NCBI RefSeq assembly: GCF_002209355.2
Contig: NZ_CP106855.1
Coordinates: 2,232,001 to 2,296,000 of the forward strand
Length of the DNA stretch: 64,000 nt
Direction of reading: 5' to 3'
From: Bdellovibrio sp. SKB1291214
Lineage (GTDB): Bacteria; Bdellovibrionota; Bdellovibrionia; Bdellovibrionales; Bdellovibrionaceae
Shown here: piece by piece, positions 27,624-37,520 of the stretch
Layout: every line of letters begins with the position of its first letter
Numbering within the stretch: the first letter of the stretch is position 1
Notes under the pieces: generated by a model
The model's input: only the letters and a program-made list of their open reading frames with translations
Databases searched by the model: none
Told to the model about the DNA's origin: nothing
Program-made: the position numbers and the translations under genes

Positions 27624-27837
27624 AGATCCCCCCGGAAAACTGAGTCGGTAAATTTTTGGTGCATTTAAAAGGGATATAAGAGTGAAAGAGAGAAGAATCA
27701 ACCACACAAGACAAAATCTGCAAAATTCTCTATAAGTGCACGACAACAATTGCAACGACGCAAGAAGGGCCCTTAAAAAGCCCCACAAACGATCTGTTCC
27801 TTAACGAAAAGCAATTCGCCCAAAGCAGGAGCGTCAA

Positions 27838-29499
27838 TTACATTTGAGATTTTAAGTACGTGACGATGTCAATATCGGGAGCTGTATCTGTGCCGACACC
27901 GGGTTTTGGACCCGCGCCCAATTGATCAACGGTATAGTCCATGCGCACGTCATAGCGACGTTCGATTTGATTGCGCAACCATCTTTCCGCATCAAACCAT
28001 GCGCGTTTGTTTTGATCGTCTGTGCAAGATTGAAGCTCTTGAGGTTTGCGAGCGCCCCAGCGCATTTCAGGACAGTGGTAGGGGTCAAAGCTCATGTTGT
28101 AAAGACGCTGACGAGCAGCCTCTAAGTTCATCAACAACGTCTGTCTGTTGGAAGTCGTGTAAGAGAACTTACACAAAGTGGCTTCATTCGCGTAAACCGC
28201 GAAAAGATCTTTAGCCAAGTTGCCCCCATTGTAACGAACCATACGATCGCCCGCACGATGCTTGTTAATCGCCTTTTGGGCTTGAGCTAAAATATCTACG
28301 AATGAAGTTTTCAAACGGGCATCACGCGATGGGGTTGCATAGCTTTCCCACTCGCCCGTAGCACCAAAGATATTTACTGGTAAACGTTCAGGATGTGGTT
28401 TCAAGGGGATGCCATCACGGCGAGCCAGCTCAACAGCGGCCACACGGTCCTTCAATGAAGAACAAATGTCGATGACTTCGAATTTCATATCCATCAGTGG
28501 ATCAATGCGGGGTTCGCCATTGGTCAATTTCAATTGAACGTATTCGTAATAGTTAATCGCTTGGCCATTAAAAATGAACTGGCTCTTTTTCCAATCGCCG
28601 CTGCCATCGGGACGACTGCCGTAATATTGTTCCGTGCCGTAGGCCGCCAGATTTCTATTTTCCGCAGCAATAATGCGCCCGCCGATCAGGGCACCGCTTG
28701 AATCCTGTGAAGCACCTTCCAGCATTAAGGGGCGGAAGTTTTTAAAACCCGCACCTTGCCCAGGGACCGAGCGCATGAACTTAGAAGTGTAAAGACCCAT
28801 CGTCAAAGTATTGTCTGGATGAGCGTCGATATATAAAATGCGGCCTGATTCAGTCACACGGTACACGATGGCCACGTGACCGTTTGGATCGTAAATCACA
28901 GTGCCGGGGCGAATACCCACGCGATCCAACCGAGCAGAATAGAAATCTGTGTACGAAGCCCCCGGGTTATCGCCGATCATGCGATAGCTTGCCGTAGAAA
29001 CCGTATTGATCATGTCTGAGTTTAAGTAAGCAATCGCGTTTGGAAATTTGGCGCGACCCATAGCATTTTTCCCCGTTAAAACGTCTTTACGCCATTTCAC
29101 CGAGTTGCCATTTGTTGAGTAACGAATGTCTTTGTTGAAGTCTTCAGGACCGGCTGGGTTTGCTACGAAACCTGTCGCATTTGAAAACGGAAGTTCATTT
29201 TTCCAAGCAAAGTAGGCACGAAGGAAGTAAGGAAGATCGGCACAGTCAGCAAAGAATTTTAATTCTTTAGGATCTGTTCCGTAGTACATGTTCGCAGGAC
29301 TTTTCAAGCATTCACGGACGGTGGCACATTTGCGATTTTCAACAGCCATACCTAATTGTGTGACGAATTGCCCAAATTGGTATTCGTGTTGTTCAGTCCA
29401 TTGCGGTTGAGTGATGCGCCAGTTGCCATCTTTGTTCAGTGCATGAGCCGTGGAAGTAGTTCCCACCACAAGTAAAACCATCGCCAATGTTGATTTCAT
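27838..29499 (-). CDS. Large secreted protein with possible papain/NlpC-like cysteine-hydrolase core
   Basis: A 553-residue exported protein (signal peptide about 1-20, ending STAHA). I do not recognise a named family with certainty. Residues 85-103 read DCADLPYFLRAYFAWKNEL, a Cys at the start of a long helix as in papain-fold hydrolases (Cys86). GTVIYDPNGHVAIVYRV with His208 and a following strand ILYIDAHPDN with Asp225 could complete a Cys-His-Asp triad. The remaining 300 residues are helical and contain several more cysteines, with a CHAP/NlpC-like core only in the first half. A periplasmic peptidase or amidase is therefore inferred, not proven. Located upstream of the L,D-transpeptidase gene. 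Confidence 0.55.
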   Translation of the reverse strand: MKSTLAMVLLVVGTTSTAHALNKDGNWRITQPQWTEQHEYQFGQFVTQLGMAVENRKCATVRECLKSPANMYYGTDPKELKFFADCADLPYFLRAYFAWKNELPFSNATGFVANPAGPEDFNKDIRYSTNGNSVKWRKDVLTGKNAMGRAKFPNAIAYLNSDMINTVSTASYRMIGDNPGASYTDFYSARLDRVGIRPGTVIYDPNGHVAIVYRVTESGRILYIDAHPDNTLTMGLYTSKFMRSVPGQGAGFKNFRPLMLEGASQDSSGALIGGRIIAAENRNLAAYGTEQYYGSRPDGSGDWKKSQFIFNGQAINYYEYVQLKLTNGEPRIDPLMDMKFEVIDICSSLKDRVAAVELARRDGIPLKPHPERLPVNIFGATGEWESYATPSRDARLKTSFVDILAQAQKAINKHRAGDRMVRYNGGNLAKDLFAVYANEATLCKFSYTTSNRQTLLMNLEAARQRLYNMSFDPYHCPEMRWGARKPQELQSCTDDQNKRAWFDAERWLRNQIERRYDVRMDYTVDQLGAGPKPGVGTDTAPDIDIVTYLKSQM

Positions 29500-29635
29500 C
29501 TTACTCTCCGTAAACTAAAAAATAGTAACCCCGGCGTTATATCGCGAACCCAGGGATTTTGCTTTTGAAAGTCGTACCGGAATGTAGATTTGCAGAAGTT
29601 TCACGGTCAACGGCGGAGCGTAAAATCCGTATACA

Positions 29636-30277
29636 TTACGTTTGAGCAGGGAGAATTTTCTTAGCGAATTTCCAGAACTTGTTGTCGACGCCTAACTTCT
29701 TGATCAAATAGGCTTCGGCCTCCTTAGGGGAAATTGACAGGGACTGCTCCCACAGGGGCTCGAACAGTGTTTTGGTCGCTCCCACGGCCGTAGAGGGGAA
29801 GCTCGAGTCTTCGATCTCGCCGTAAGCTACGATCAGAAGTCTTTGCCACAGGGTTTTCATGGCCCGATTGTAAGTGGATTCCATGTCGCGTCCTTGCAGT
29901 TCGGCAATCTCTTTAAGCTGTTTGGTCGAAAGCGGAGAATCCATTTCTAAGGCTTCTAAAATCGTGGCGCTTTCGTGAGAAAGCGGTGAGTCTGTGCGCT
30001 GAAATGCGAGCATATTTACAAAGGCTTCTTGTGAAAAAAATGTCGCGCGATTTTGATACCACTTTGCGTAAACGACTTTGTTTGACCGAGACAGTTCTTC
30101 TTTTAAAAGCCACAGGTCAGACACCTTGTGATCCGCACCAGCATCCCACTCCCAAACCATCTTAGATCGTGGCCACAAGTGCGCCCATAATGAGTCCGGT
30201 TCGGGACTGTTTTTGATCGGGTACACCAGCAAAATTCCTTCTTGTTCGATAGCCTGAATAGCCTTTTGTTTCTTCAT
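29636..30277 (-). CDS. AlkZ/YcaQ-like winged-helix protein (putative)
   Basis: A 213-residue protein from the internal ATG at 30277; a longer frame back to 30457 would run into the divergent operon. LLVYPIKNSPEPDSLWAHLW, MVWEWDAGADHKVSDLWLLKEEL and SHESATILEALEMDSPLSTKQLKEIAEL resemble AlkZ-related proteins, with a winged-helix segment at about 115-160. AlkZ glycosylases open DNA interstrand crosslinks, but this protein is about half the usual length and I cannot point to catalytic residues. It may be a non-catalytic relative. Confidence 0.45.
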   Translation of the reverse strand: MKKQKAIQAIEQEGILLVYPIKNSPEPDSLWAHLWPRSKMVWEWDAGADHKVSDLWLLKEELSRSNKVVYAKWYQNRATFFSQEAFVNMLAFQRTDSPLSHESATILEALEMDSPLSTKQLKEIAELQGRDMESTYNRAMKTLWQRLLIVAYGEIEDSSFPSTAVGATKTLFEPLWEQSLSISPKEAEAYLIKKLGVDNKFWKFAKKILPAQT

Positions 30278-30440
30278 GTTTCTAAGTAAAACAAGTTCAC
30301 AATTGTTTGGCAATTTCCGTCGCCGTGTTAGGATTTTTGACACTCTGAAAATATCTTCCCAATAGGTTTTCAACAACTGCTCACATAGGTCAATTTTTTG
30401 AGAAAACTCCCTCTGTGTGATACCTATTGCACCCAGCAAT

Positions 30441-31763
30441 ATGAGTCTAAAAAACAAAGCATTCCGATTCTTTTACAAAGTTCACGCCTACCTCGGTTTA
30501 TTCGTGGCAGTGCATTTTATTTTCTTAAGCATTAGCGGTTCGATTTTACTTTTCAAAGAAGAAGTCGAAGGCACGCCCGAAGTCTCGGCCGCCTCGGCTG
30601 AGCAAACATCCCTTTCTGTGTCGGAACTGATGACGAATGTTTTGAATAAGTATCCGGGCGAAAGACCCCTCGCGGTTTTCAAGGATGATGAGCATGAAAA
30701 CATCCTCAACGTGCGCCTGGGAATGAACGATACCAAGATGTTTCGTGGTGCTCGCAAGCTGACTTACGATGCACGCACAGGGGCTGAGATCAATGTTGAA
30801 GCCAGCAAAAGCGATTTCATGGAAGTTATGCTTAAGCTTCATCGTGAGTTCTTCCTAGGTTCGACGGGTAAGATCTATGTCGGCATTATTGGATTGCTTT
30901 ACTTCTTTGTGATGCTTTCTGGATTTTTCATCTATGGTAACTTTGCCAAAAAAGTTGCTTTCGGTGAAGTGCGATTGAAATCACCCCGTCAGTGGACCTC
31001 AGATATGCACCGCTATATCGGTATCGGAGTTATGGCCTGGGGTTTGATCATTGGCGGGACAGGTTTCCTTTTGGGAATAAGTTCAACTTTGATCAAGGTT
31101 TACCAATATCAAGAACTGAAAGAGATCACCAAGCAGTACAAAGACCTGCACGGCGACAATGATCATCTGCATAATGCAGGCGTATTAGATAATGTGATCA
31201 AAACTTCCGAAAAGGCATTGCCAGATTCCAAAGTGGATTACATCGCCATGCCAGATACACAATTTTCTCCTCCCAATCATTTTCTGGTTGTGATGAATGG
31301 CAACACCCCGCAAACAGAACGCATGGTTCAACTGGTTGTGGTTGATGCTGCGACAGGATTGCAAGGAGAAGTTCGTAATCTGCCTTGGTACATGAAAATC
31401 ACCTTGGCATCGGAGCCTTTGCATTTTGGAAATTACGGCGGACTTTTCCTAAAGATCGTTTGGCTGGGTTTTTCGATCTTTTCTTTGGCTTTGCCGATAA
31501 TGGGGTTGGTGATTTGGTATAAGCGTAGAAATCCCTCAGCCGCGACCAGTTCTGCCAAAAATGAATCCAGTAAACTGTCGGACTCAAAATTATTCCAAAG
31601 TCGCTTTGCAATTCCGATGATCTTGTTTGTCGTGACGGCCGTCATGATTATCGCCGCCTTTATCCTAGGCGGTGCATTCGCGATGGCTTCAGGATATGTG
31701 CTTTTGATTCCGTTGATTTTGACAGGCATGGTTGTTCTTCGTGGTAGCGGAGGGCGTTCGTGA
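30441..31763 (+). CDS. PepSY-associated membrane protein (probable ferric-siderophore reductase)
   Basis: A 440-residue inner-membrane protein. Helix 1 carries KVHAYLGLFVAVHF (about 8-21) with two His. It is followed by a PepSY periplasmic region and KLHREFFLGSTGKIYVG, DMHRYIGIGVMAWGL and later helices, the histidine pattern of PepSY_TM proteins that reduce or handle iron. The start at 30441 gives a clean N-terminus. It is the first gene of the siderophore operon and overlaps the MFS gene by four bases. The probable role is reductive release of iron in the periplasm or at the inner membrane; a structural or regulatory role is the alternative. Confidence 0.75.
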   Translation: MSLKNKAFRFFYKVHAYLGLFVAVHFIFLSISGSILLFKEEVEGTPEVSAASAEQTSLSVSELMTNVLNKYPGERPLAVFKDDEHENILNVRLGMNDTKMFRGARKLTYDARTGAEINVEASKSDFMEVMLKLHREFFLGSTGKIYVGIIGLLYFFVMLSGFFIYGNFAKKVAFGEVRLKSPRQWTSDMHRYIGIGVMAWGLIIGGTGFLLGISSTLIKVYQYQELKEITKQYKDLHGDNDHLHNAGVLDNVIKTSEKALPDSKVDYIAMPDTQFSPPNHFLVVMNGNTPQTERMVQLVVVDAATGLQGEVRNLPWYMKITLASEPLHFGNYGGLFLKIVWLGFSIFSLALPIMGLVIWYKRRNPSAATSSAKNESSKLSDSKLFQSRFAIPMILFVVTAVMIIAAFILGGAFAMASGYVLLIPLILTGMVVLRGSGGRS

Positions 31764-32965
31764 ACTTAGCGATCCTGGCAAACTTAAACACTATCACCTT
31801 CAGTGCGCTGCAGATTCTGTTGTTCACGCTTTTGCCCTATTTGGCAGAAACGATGCACATCAGTCTGGCGACGGTGGTGGCCACGTTTAGTGCCGGATCG
31901 TTTTTGTTTTTATGGTCTTCACCGTACTGGGCGGCAAAAAGTGATAAAACAGGTCGCCAGCCCATTTTGATTGCAGGCCTTGCCGGTTTGGGAATTTCCA
32001 CAGTCCTGTTGTGGTCGCTCACTCAGTGGGGCGCTCAGATGGGTGCCGTGGTAGTCACTGTGATTTTGGTTTTAAGCCGTGTGATTTATGGATTGCTGGC
32101 ATCAGCGATCATTCCAGTCGCGCAGGCTTTGCAAGTCGATATGTCAGAATCTAAATCTGCAATGAAGGCGATGATTTCAAACTCGATGAGCTTAAATATT
32201 GGCCGCTCGTTAGGTCCCATTTATGTTTTACTAAGCGGCGGTCAAAACATGGACCAGGTCCTCGCCGGTTTCTTGCTGTGGATTGTCTTGTTGATCGGTG
32301 CCAATCTTTGGGCTCTGCGTTTGCAATCGCCACAGATGAAAACCGCCGCAGCTCAAGAAGCGGGAGCTTCGTCTTGGAGTCTCGCTTTCAATCGCATGCG
32401 CTGGGTGTTCTTGCTAGCGATCCTTTTCACAAGTTTCATTGGTATTTTAAATTCTTCATTGGCAGTGATTCTGAAGCACAGTTTCTCGTTAAGCAGCCAG
32501 GATTCTGGGGTGTTGATGGCTAAACTCCTGTTGGTCAGCTCAGTGATTGCAGTGGTGACTCAGTTTTTGGGCCGGATGTTTTTCAAAAATCCTTGGCAAG
32601 GTGCCTTGGTGATTGGAGCTCTGACGTTGCTTGTGGGCTCGGTTCTGCTTCAAGTGATGAACTTGGAATCACAGCTTTGGACTGCGATTGTGTTTTTGTC
32701 AGTTGGGATCGCTTTGGTTCCACCATGCTATTTGACTTTGATGACGATGGTGGACCCGCAGCATGTGGGTTTGGGACGTAAAGCGGGTATTGTCAGTGCA
32801 GCGAATACAATTGGTTATGCCGTGGGCGGAGCCATGGCTGCACTGACTTTGAAAATTAAATTGTTCTCTTTAGAAACACTGTTGATCGCCTTGGTGGTTC
32901 TTATGATGGTCAGCATTGTGGTTCTTTATCGCCAACGTGAAGTCTTGGCAGGGAGGCGTAAATGA
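31760..32965 (+). CDS. MFS transporter, probable siderophore exporter (ShiF-like)
   Basis: A 401-residue major facilitator with about 12 hydrophobic segments. The loop between helices 2 and 3 contains the family motif WAAKSDKTGRQPILIAG (about 54-70). It begins with GTG overlapping the PepSY stop (GTGA) and its own stop overlaps the NIS synthetase ATG (ATGA). In enterobacterial aerobactin loci an MFS protein of about the same size (ShiF) lies at exactly this position, immediately before iucA. Siderophore efflux is therefore the likely function, though substrate specificity cannot be read from sequence. Confidence 0.82.
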   Translation: MNLAILANLNTITFSALQILLFTLLPYLAETMHISLATVVATFSAGSFLFLWSSPYWAAKSDKTGRQPILIAGLAGLGISTVLLWSLTQWGAQMGAVVVTVILVLSRVIYGLLASAIIPVAQALQVDMSESKSAMKAMISNSMSLNIGRSLGPIYVLLSGGQNMDQVLAGFLLWIVLLIGANLWALRLQSPQMKTAAAQEAGASSWSLAFNRMRWVFLLAILFTSFIGILNSSLAVILKHSFSLSSQDSGVLMAKLLLVSSVIAVVTQFLGRMFFKNPWQGALVIGALTLLVGSVLLQVMNLESQLWTAIVFLSVGIALVPPCYLTLMTMVDPQHVGLGRKAGIVSAANTIGYAVGGAMAALTLKIKLFSLETLLIALVVLMMVSIVVLYRQREVLAGRRK

Positions 32966-34749
32966 ATTTGCACGAATTAACACTTCGTCATTCAGCTTCT
33001 TGTTTCTTTAATTCACTTTTTCGCGAGTGGTTTGACTATTCGATCGGCGATGCTCCGACTGCTGTTTCTGTGAAGACCGGATGCAAGCTGGTTTTGACGA
33101 TTCAATTAACAGGCGGCGAGACGCTTTATTTGCCTTTGACACGGCATTCGTTGATGGGACGTCATCAATACCATTCCCTCTTTTTTGTCGCACAAGGTGA
33201 TTTCATAACTGAAATGTCCTTCATGGCTGTGGCAGACAAGCTCGTGAAACATCTAACGACGGTTTTTCCAAACAGTGTGGGTAATGATGCGGTCTTTATG
33301 GAGCGCTTAAAGAACTCCGTTGAAAATATCGAGTTGGCGCTAGGACACCGCAAACCGGATTTGGAAAGCATTTACACTCAGCCCCTGAACTTTCAGCAAG
33401 CCGAGCAAGGCCTGATGATCGGTCATAACTTTCATCCGTATCCGAAGATGCGCGAAGGTTTCGATGAAGCCGACTATCGCAAATACTCCCCCGAGATGGC
33501 GGGACGGTTTGCCTTGAGTTGGTTCTTGGCAAAACCAGAAATTCTGTCCAACGAAAAAGCACAAAAATTCGCCGTTGAACAATGGACGATGGATGTCTTT
33601 ATGAAGGACTTCGCTGATTCCAAGTTGGCTTCTGAGAAATTGAAAGCGGGTTACGTTCCGTTCCCAGTGCATCCTTGGCAGAAACAACATCTTTTGAAAA
33701 ATAAAACGATACAGTCCTATCTTGAAAAAGGGGATTTGATTGATTTGGGCATGGCTGATAAGCCTTGGTATCCCACGACTTCGTTGCGTTCTATCTATGC
33801 TCCTCATTCTCCGTATATGATGAAGTTTTCTTTAACTCTGCGTCTGACAAACTCGATTCGCCATTTGACGCTTGTTGAAGTGGTGCGTGGGCTACAAGTT
33901 TATGATGTCTTTATGACTGCTAAAGCCCAAGAGTTTTCTCGCAAGCATCCGCAGTTCCATGTGGTGTTTGAGCCGGCATTTATGGCATTGAAAGACCTGA
34001 ATGGCGAAATTTTGACAGACTCAATCGTTGTTTGTCGCGAAAATCCATTTATGGAACCGAACCAGGAAGAGGCCGTTGTCCTTTCAACATTGGCTCAAGA
34101 CAATCCCCTTGGTGGCGAAAACTTGATTCAGAAGGCCATCCGTAAGGAAGCAGCAAAAACTCACCGCTCTTTAGGGGATATCGCGCAGCAGTGGTTTGCT
34201 CGTTATTTGGAAGTGGCTGTGAAGCCATTGGTTCATGCGCAAGCGAATTACGGAATCTTATTAGGAGCGCATCAACAAAATCTGATCTTAAGCTTAAAAG
34301 CAAATTTTCCAGAGAAAGCTTATTTTAGAGACTGCCAAGGCACAGGTTACAGTCATTTTGGATTTTCTTTATACGGGACAGAAGTGGCAAGCCTGCAAAT
34401 GGAAAATGGGAATATCTTAGACGACAAGGGCAACATCCTATTCGCATATTATTTGATGATTAACTCGACATTCAATGTGATTGCGGCGATCGCGGCGGAC
34501 GGCTGGGTGAGTGAGGATGAACTTGTCACGGATCTGCGCAACTTCTTGCAATCCATTCGCGCATCGAATCCACAAGATCAATCGTGCTTAAACTACCTTT
34601 TGGATCAGCCAGAAATTTGGCACAAAGGGAATTTCACATGCAGTTTGCAAAACTTAAACGAAAATACGACGGCCAATCCACTGTCGATCTATAACTTGAT
34701 TAAAAACCCGATCGCCGCGGCTGCGATGAAGGCGGAGGAACTGGTATGA
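32962..34749 (+). CDS. NIS siderophore synthetase, IucA-like
   Basis: A 595-residue IucA/IucC-family ligase of standard length. GHNFHPYPKMREGF at 154-167 is the ATP-binding motif, and VPFPVHPWQ lies at about 230-238. The C-terminal FhuF-like region (about 420-590) contains VHAQANYGILLGAHQQNL and RDCQGTGYSHFGF. These enzymes adenylate citrate and condense it with an N-hydroxy-acyl amine. As the first of two such genes flanking an acyltransferase, it corresponds positionally to IucA, which attaches the first acylated hydroxylysine to citrate. Four-base overlaps link it to both neighbours. Confidence 0.92.
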   Translation: MNLHELTLRHSASCFFNSLFREWFDYSIGDAPTAVSVKTGCKLVLTIQLTGGETLYLPLTRHSLMGRHQYHSLFFVAQGDFITEMSFMAVADKLVKHLTTVFPNSVGNDAVFMERLKNSVENIELALGHRKPDLESIYTQPLNFQQAEQGLMIGHNFHPYPKMREGFDEADYRKYSPEMAGRFALSWFLAKPEILSNEKAQKFAVEQWTMDVFMKDFADSKLASEKLKAGYVPFPVHPWQKQHLLKNKTIQSYLEKGDLIDLGMADKPWYPTTSLRSIYAPHSPYMMKFSLTLRLTNSIRHLTLVEVVRGLQVYDVFMTAKAQEFSRKHPQFHVVFEPAFMALKDLNGEILTDSIVVCRENPFMEPNQEEAVVLSTLAQDNPLGGENLIQKAIRKEAAKTHRSLGDIAQQWFARYLEVAVKPLVHAQANYGILLGAHQQNLILSLKANFPEKAYFRDCQGTGYSHFGFSLYGTEVASLQMENGNILDDKGNILFAYYLMINSTFNVIAAIAADGWVSEDELVTDLRNFLQSIRASNPQDQSCLNYLLDQPEIWHKGNFTCSLQNLNENTTANPLSIYNLIKNPIAAAAMKAEELV

Positions 34750-35714
34750 ATCAACAGACGTACTTGCATGTTCAAGAAAACAAAAAATATACAGCTCATC
34801 TAGCGGGGAACGTTTTAACCGTCACCGGGTCAGAAATGGGGACAGAGATTCCTGCGACAGCGTCGGAGGGCCAGGCAGCAACGTTCAATGTTGAAGAGTC
34901 GGCAGACAAAATCCAACTGTTAAGTAAAAATGCGACGGCGGGATCTTCTTTGGTGGCGATGGAGCATCTTTTCACTCACAAGCCGGACTTAAAAGCAATT
35001 GCCCTTAATCAGCAATCGGTTGTCAGAGCAGACTTTTATCAAAACCCTTCATTGTGGTGTGCTTATGGGACACAAAATGTAAAACCTGAACAGTGGATGT
35101 ATTCTGGGAATGTTTATCACCCCATTCGCCCACAGCAAAAACCAGGAGAGCTTCTTTACTCTCGTTACATTCCTAGCATTGGTAAAACTTTGAGCTTTCG
35201 TGTGATGGATGTGGAACGCGATCTAAAAACGTTCCATTTCTGGCACAATCAACCCTACGTCAATGAGTTCTGGGAGCTGGCAAAGCCAGAAGCCGAACTA
35301 AAGGAATACATTGAAAAAGGCTTGGCTGACTTGCATTCGATTCCAACGTTTGTTGAGTTCGATGGGGTGCCCGTCGGTTACTTTGAAATGTATTGGACAT
35401 TAGAAGACCGCTTGGGCCCTTACTATGAGTCGGAAGCGTTTGATCGCGGTTTCCATTTATTGATCGGGAACATGGATTACTTGGGTTTTAAAAATACAGA
35501 CGCAATTTTGAAATCGGCGACGCACTACTTGTTTTTAGAAGAGCCTCGCACACGCAAAATCATGGCAGAACCACGTTCGGATAATCAACGCATCATCCGT
35601 TATGTTGAAACTTTCTCGGCCTGGAAAAAATTAAAAGAGTTCGATTTCCCTCATAAACGGGCGGCTTTGTTAGAATGCCGTCGCGAAAGATTCTTTATGG
35701 GGAATTTCCTGTGA
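34746..35714 (+). CDS. Siderophore N-hydroxylysine O/N-acyltransferase (IucB-like GNAT)
   Basis: A 322-residue protein with a poorly conserved N-terminal half and a C-terminal GNAT domain of the siderophore type: DVERDLKTFHFWHNQPYVNEFWE, FVEFDGVPVGYFEMYWTLEDRLGPYY, GFHLLIGN and TRKIMAEPRSDNQRIIRY. It should acetylate N6-hydroxylysine (or another hydroxylated amine) using acyl-CoA. IucB is 315 residues, close to this length. Located between the two NIS synthetases, as in iucABC. Confidence 0.9.
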   Translation: MNQQTYLHVQENKKYTAHLAGNVLTVTGSEMGTEIPATASEGQAATFNVEESADKIQLLSKNATAGSSLVAMEHLFTHKPDLKAIALNQQSVVRADFYQNPSLWCAYGTQNVKPEQWMYSGNVYHPIRPQQKPGELLYSRYIPSIGKTLSFRVMDVERDLKTFHFWHNQPYVNEFWELAKPEAELKEYIEKGLADLHSIPTFVEFDGVPVGYFEMYWTLEDRLGPYYESEAFDRGFHLLIGNMDYLGFKNTDAILKSATHYLFLEEPRTRKIMAEPRSDNQRIIRYVETFSAWKKLKEFDFPHKRAALLECRRERFFMGNFL

Positions 35715-37519
35715 GTTTAACTGCGAACACTCTTCATTCTGGATCCGCGTGGGTGCGCGTAAATCAGAACCTGGTGGCAAAAAGCCTTCAGGAGCTTAGC
35801 TATGAGCAAATTTTAAAACCCACGAGTCAGCCTTCAGCCACTGCTGCAGGAGAATCCTCTGACGTTCAGAATTATGTGTTCGCCTTGCAAAGTGGAGTTG
35901 AATACCACTGTCAGGGTTGGCAGGGTATTTGGACCGATATTAAAGTGCAATCCGACTCTATCATGAGGGTTGTAGATGGCATTAAAATGCCAGTGAAAAG
36001 TGCGGGACAGTTTTTTATCGACTGCCAAAAAGAAACCGGCATGGATGATATCATTCTTGGAAACTTCCTGGAAGAAATGCACAACACGCTCTTTTCAGAC
36101 TTGCGCATCGAAAGAAAGCAGGCCGAACAAACATCTGAAGAAATGACGAAGTGGTCAGGGCTTAAAATTCAGTCGGTCCTTAATGGCCATCCCAAACTTT
36201 TGTTGAACAAAGGTCGCATCACTTGGAGTGAAGGCGATTTGCAAGAATTTGCCCCGGAAAGTCAGCCCGTAATTCGTCTGATGTGGTTGGCAATTCGTAA
36301 GAATTCAGCGTTAGCCGCTGCGATGCCCGGGGTGAATACGGATGTTATTTTGGGTCAGTCGATGGATGAAGCGGAATTAAAACGTTTTGATCAGGAGTTG
36401 GCGGAACTAGAGCTTACTAAATCAGATTACGTTTTCGTTCCAGTTCATCCATGGCAGTGGGACCGTTTTATCCAAGTGCAATTTGCAGGGGAACTTTCCA
36501 CTGGAGTCATTAAGGCTTTGGGAGTTTTTGGTGACGAGTATCAGCCGCAAATTTCTATTCGCACATTGTCGAATATTTCTCGTCCAGGTCAGTGGGATAT
36601 TAAACTGCCGGTTACTATTTTAAATACTTCCAGCATCCGCGGAATTGCTGCGAAATACATTCCCGTGGGTGGCGAGCTGTCTCAAAAAATGACCGATATC
36701 TGTGCGGCGGATCCACTTTTAAAGAACGTGCAGGTCTTAAGTGAAAAAGCGGGCGTCAGCTTTCAGCATCCAATTTATAAGCAAGTCACTATGGCTCCCT
36801 ATCGCTATCACGAATACCTGGGAGCTATTTGGAGAGAGTGTGCTGAATCTAAAGCTGGCCCCGGTGAGTCTGCAGTTTTAACTGGAAGTTTCTTTCATAA
36901 GGATGCGGCAGGAAATTCTTTGTTAGGTTCTTATGTGAAGGCCTCCGGCTTAACGATGTCCCAATGGCTTCGTCGTTATTTCGAAGTGGTTGTCGTACCT
37001 TTGTATCATCTGCAACTTAAATACGGGATTGGCCTGGTTTCCCACGGTCAGAATATCGTTCTTAAGTTAAAAGATCATGCCCCCGTCGGTCTGATCATCA
37101 AAGATTTCCAAGGGGACCTTCGTTTGGCGAAGAATTCCATCTTGGTAGAGCAGTCTGCAAGTCTGGCTAGCCATTTATTGCAGCTACCTCGCAATTACTT
37201 AATTCATGATTTGTTCACGGGACATTTTGTCACGGTTTTGCGTTTTGTTTCGGAAGTTTTGAAAGAGTGCGATGGTTACTCGGAATACGACTTTTACGGT
37301 ATTTTGGGCGAAGTTCTTCGCGATTATCTTTCAACTACGGGGAAAAACTTGAATGTGGATGACAGCGTCAACCTTCTGGCGGAAAAAATGCCTCGTGTGC
37401 TGGTAAATAAAGTGCGTTTTAAGATCGGTTATGCCGACTCCCATGAGCGCCCGGTCCCCATGGTCGGAGACGAACTTCTGAATCCATTAGTCTTAGGACT
37501 TAATAAAGGAGCACCGTAA
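35711..37519 (+). CDS. NIS siderophore synthetase, IucC-like
   Basis: A 602-residue IucA/IucC-family ligase. The GTG start at 35711 gives a four-base overlap with the acyltransferase stop, matching the other junctions, and GGGGA lies upstream; a frame from 35675 would overlap the neighbour by 40 bp. The motif LNGHPKLLLNKGRITWS (about 160-176) differs from the first synthetase, and VFVPVHPWQWDRF and the C-terminal HGQNIVLKLKDHAP and KDFQGDLRL follow. It would add the second acylated hydroxylysine to citrate. The two synthetases are clearly divergent paralogues, not a recent duplication. Confidence 0.92.
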   Translation: MSLTANTLHSGSAWVRVNQNLVAKSLQELSYEQILKPTSQPSATAAGESSDVQNYVFALQSGVEYHCQGWQGIWTDIKVQSDSIMRVVDGIKMPVKSAGQFFIDCQKETGMDDIILGNFLEEMHNTLFSDLRIERKQAEQTSEEMTKWSGLKIQSVLNGHPKLLLNKGRITWSEGDLQEFAPESQPVIRLMWLAIRKNSALAAAMPGVNTDVILGQSMDEAELKRFDQELAELELTKSDYVFVPVHPWQWDRFIQVQFAGELSTGVIKALGVFGDEYQPQISIRTLSNISRPGQWDIKLPVTILNTSSIRGIAAKYIPVGGELSQKMTDICAADPLLKNVQVLSEKAGVSFQHPIYKQVTMAPYRYHEYLGAIWRECAESKAGPGESAVLTGSFFHKDAAGNSLLGSYVKASGLTMSQWLRRYFEVVVVPLYHLQLKYGIGLVSHGQNIVLKLKDHAPVGLIIKDFQGDLRLAKNSILVEQSASLASHLLQLPRNYLIHDLFTGHFVTVLRFVSEVLKECDGYSEYDFYGILGEVLRDYLSTTGKNLNVDDSVNLLAEKMPRVLVNKVRFKIGYADSHERPVPMVGDELLNPLVLGLNKGAP

Positions 37520-37520
37520 G

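Noticed and set aside
30360-30429. Inverted repeat CAATAGGT/ACCTATTG upstream of the siderophore operon as a regulator site
   Set aside because: Only eight bases per arm with 54 bp between; a chance occurrence cannot be excluded and it does not match a Fur box.
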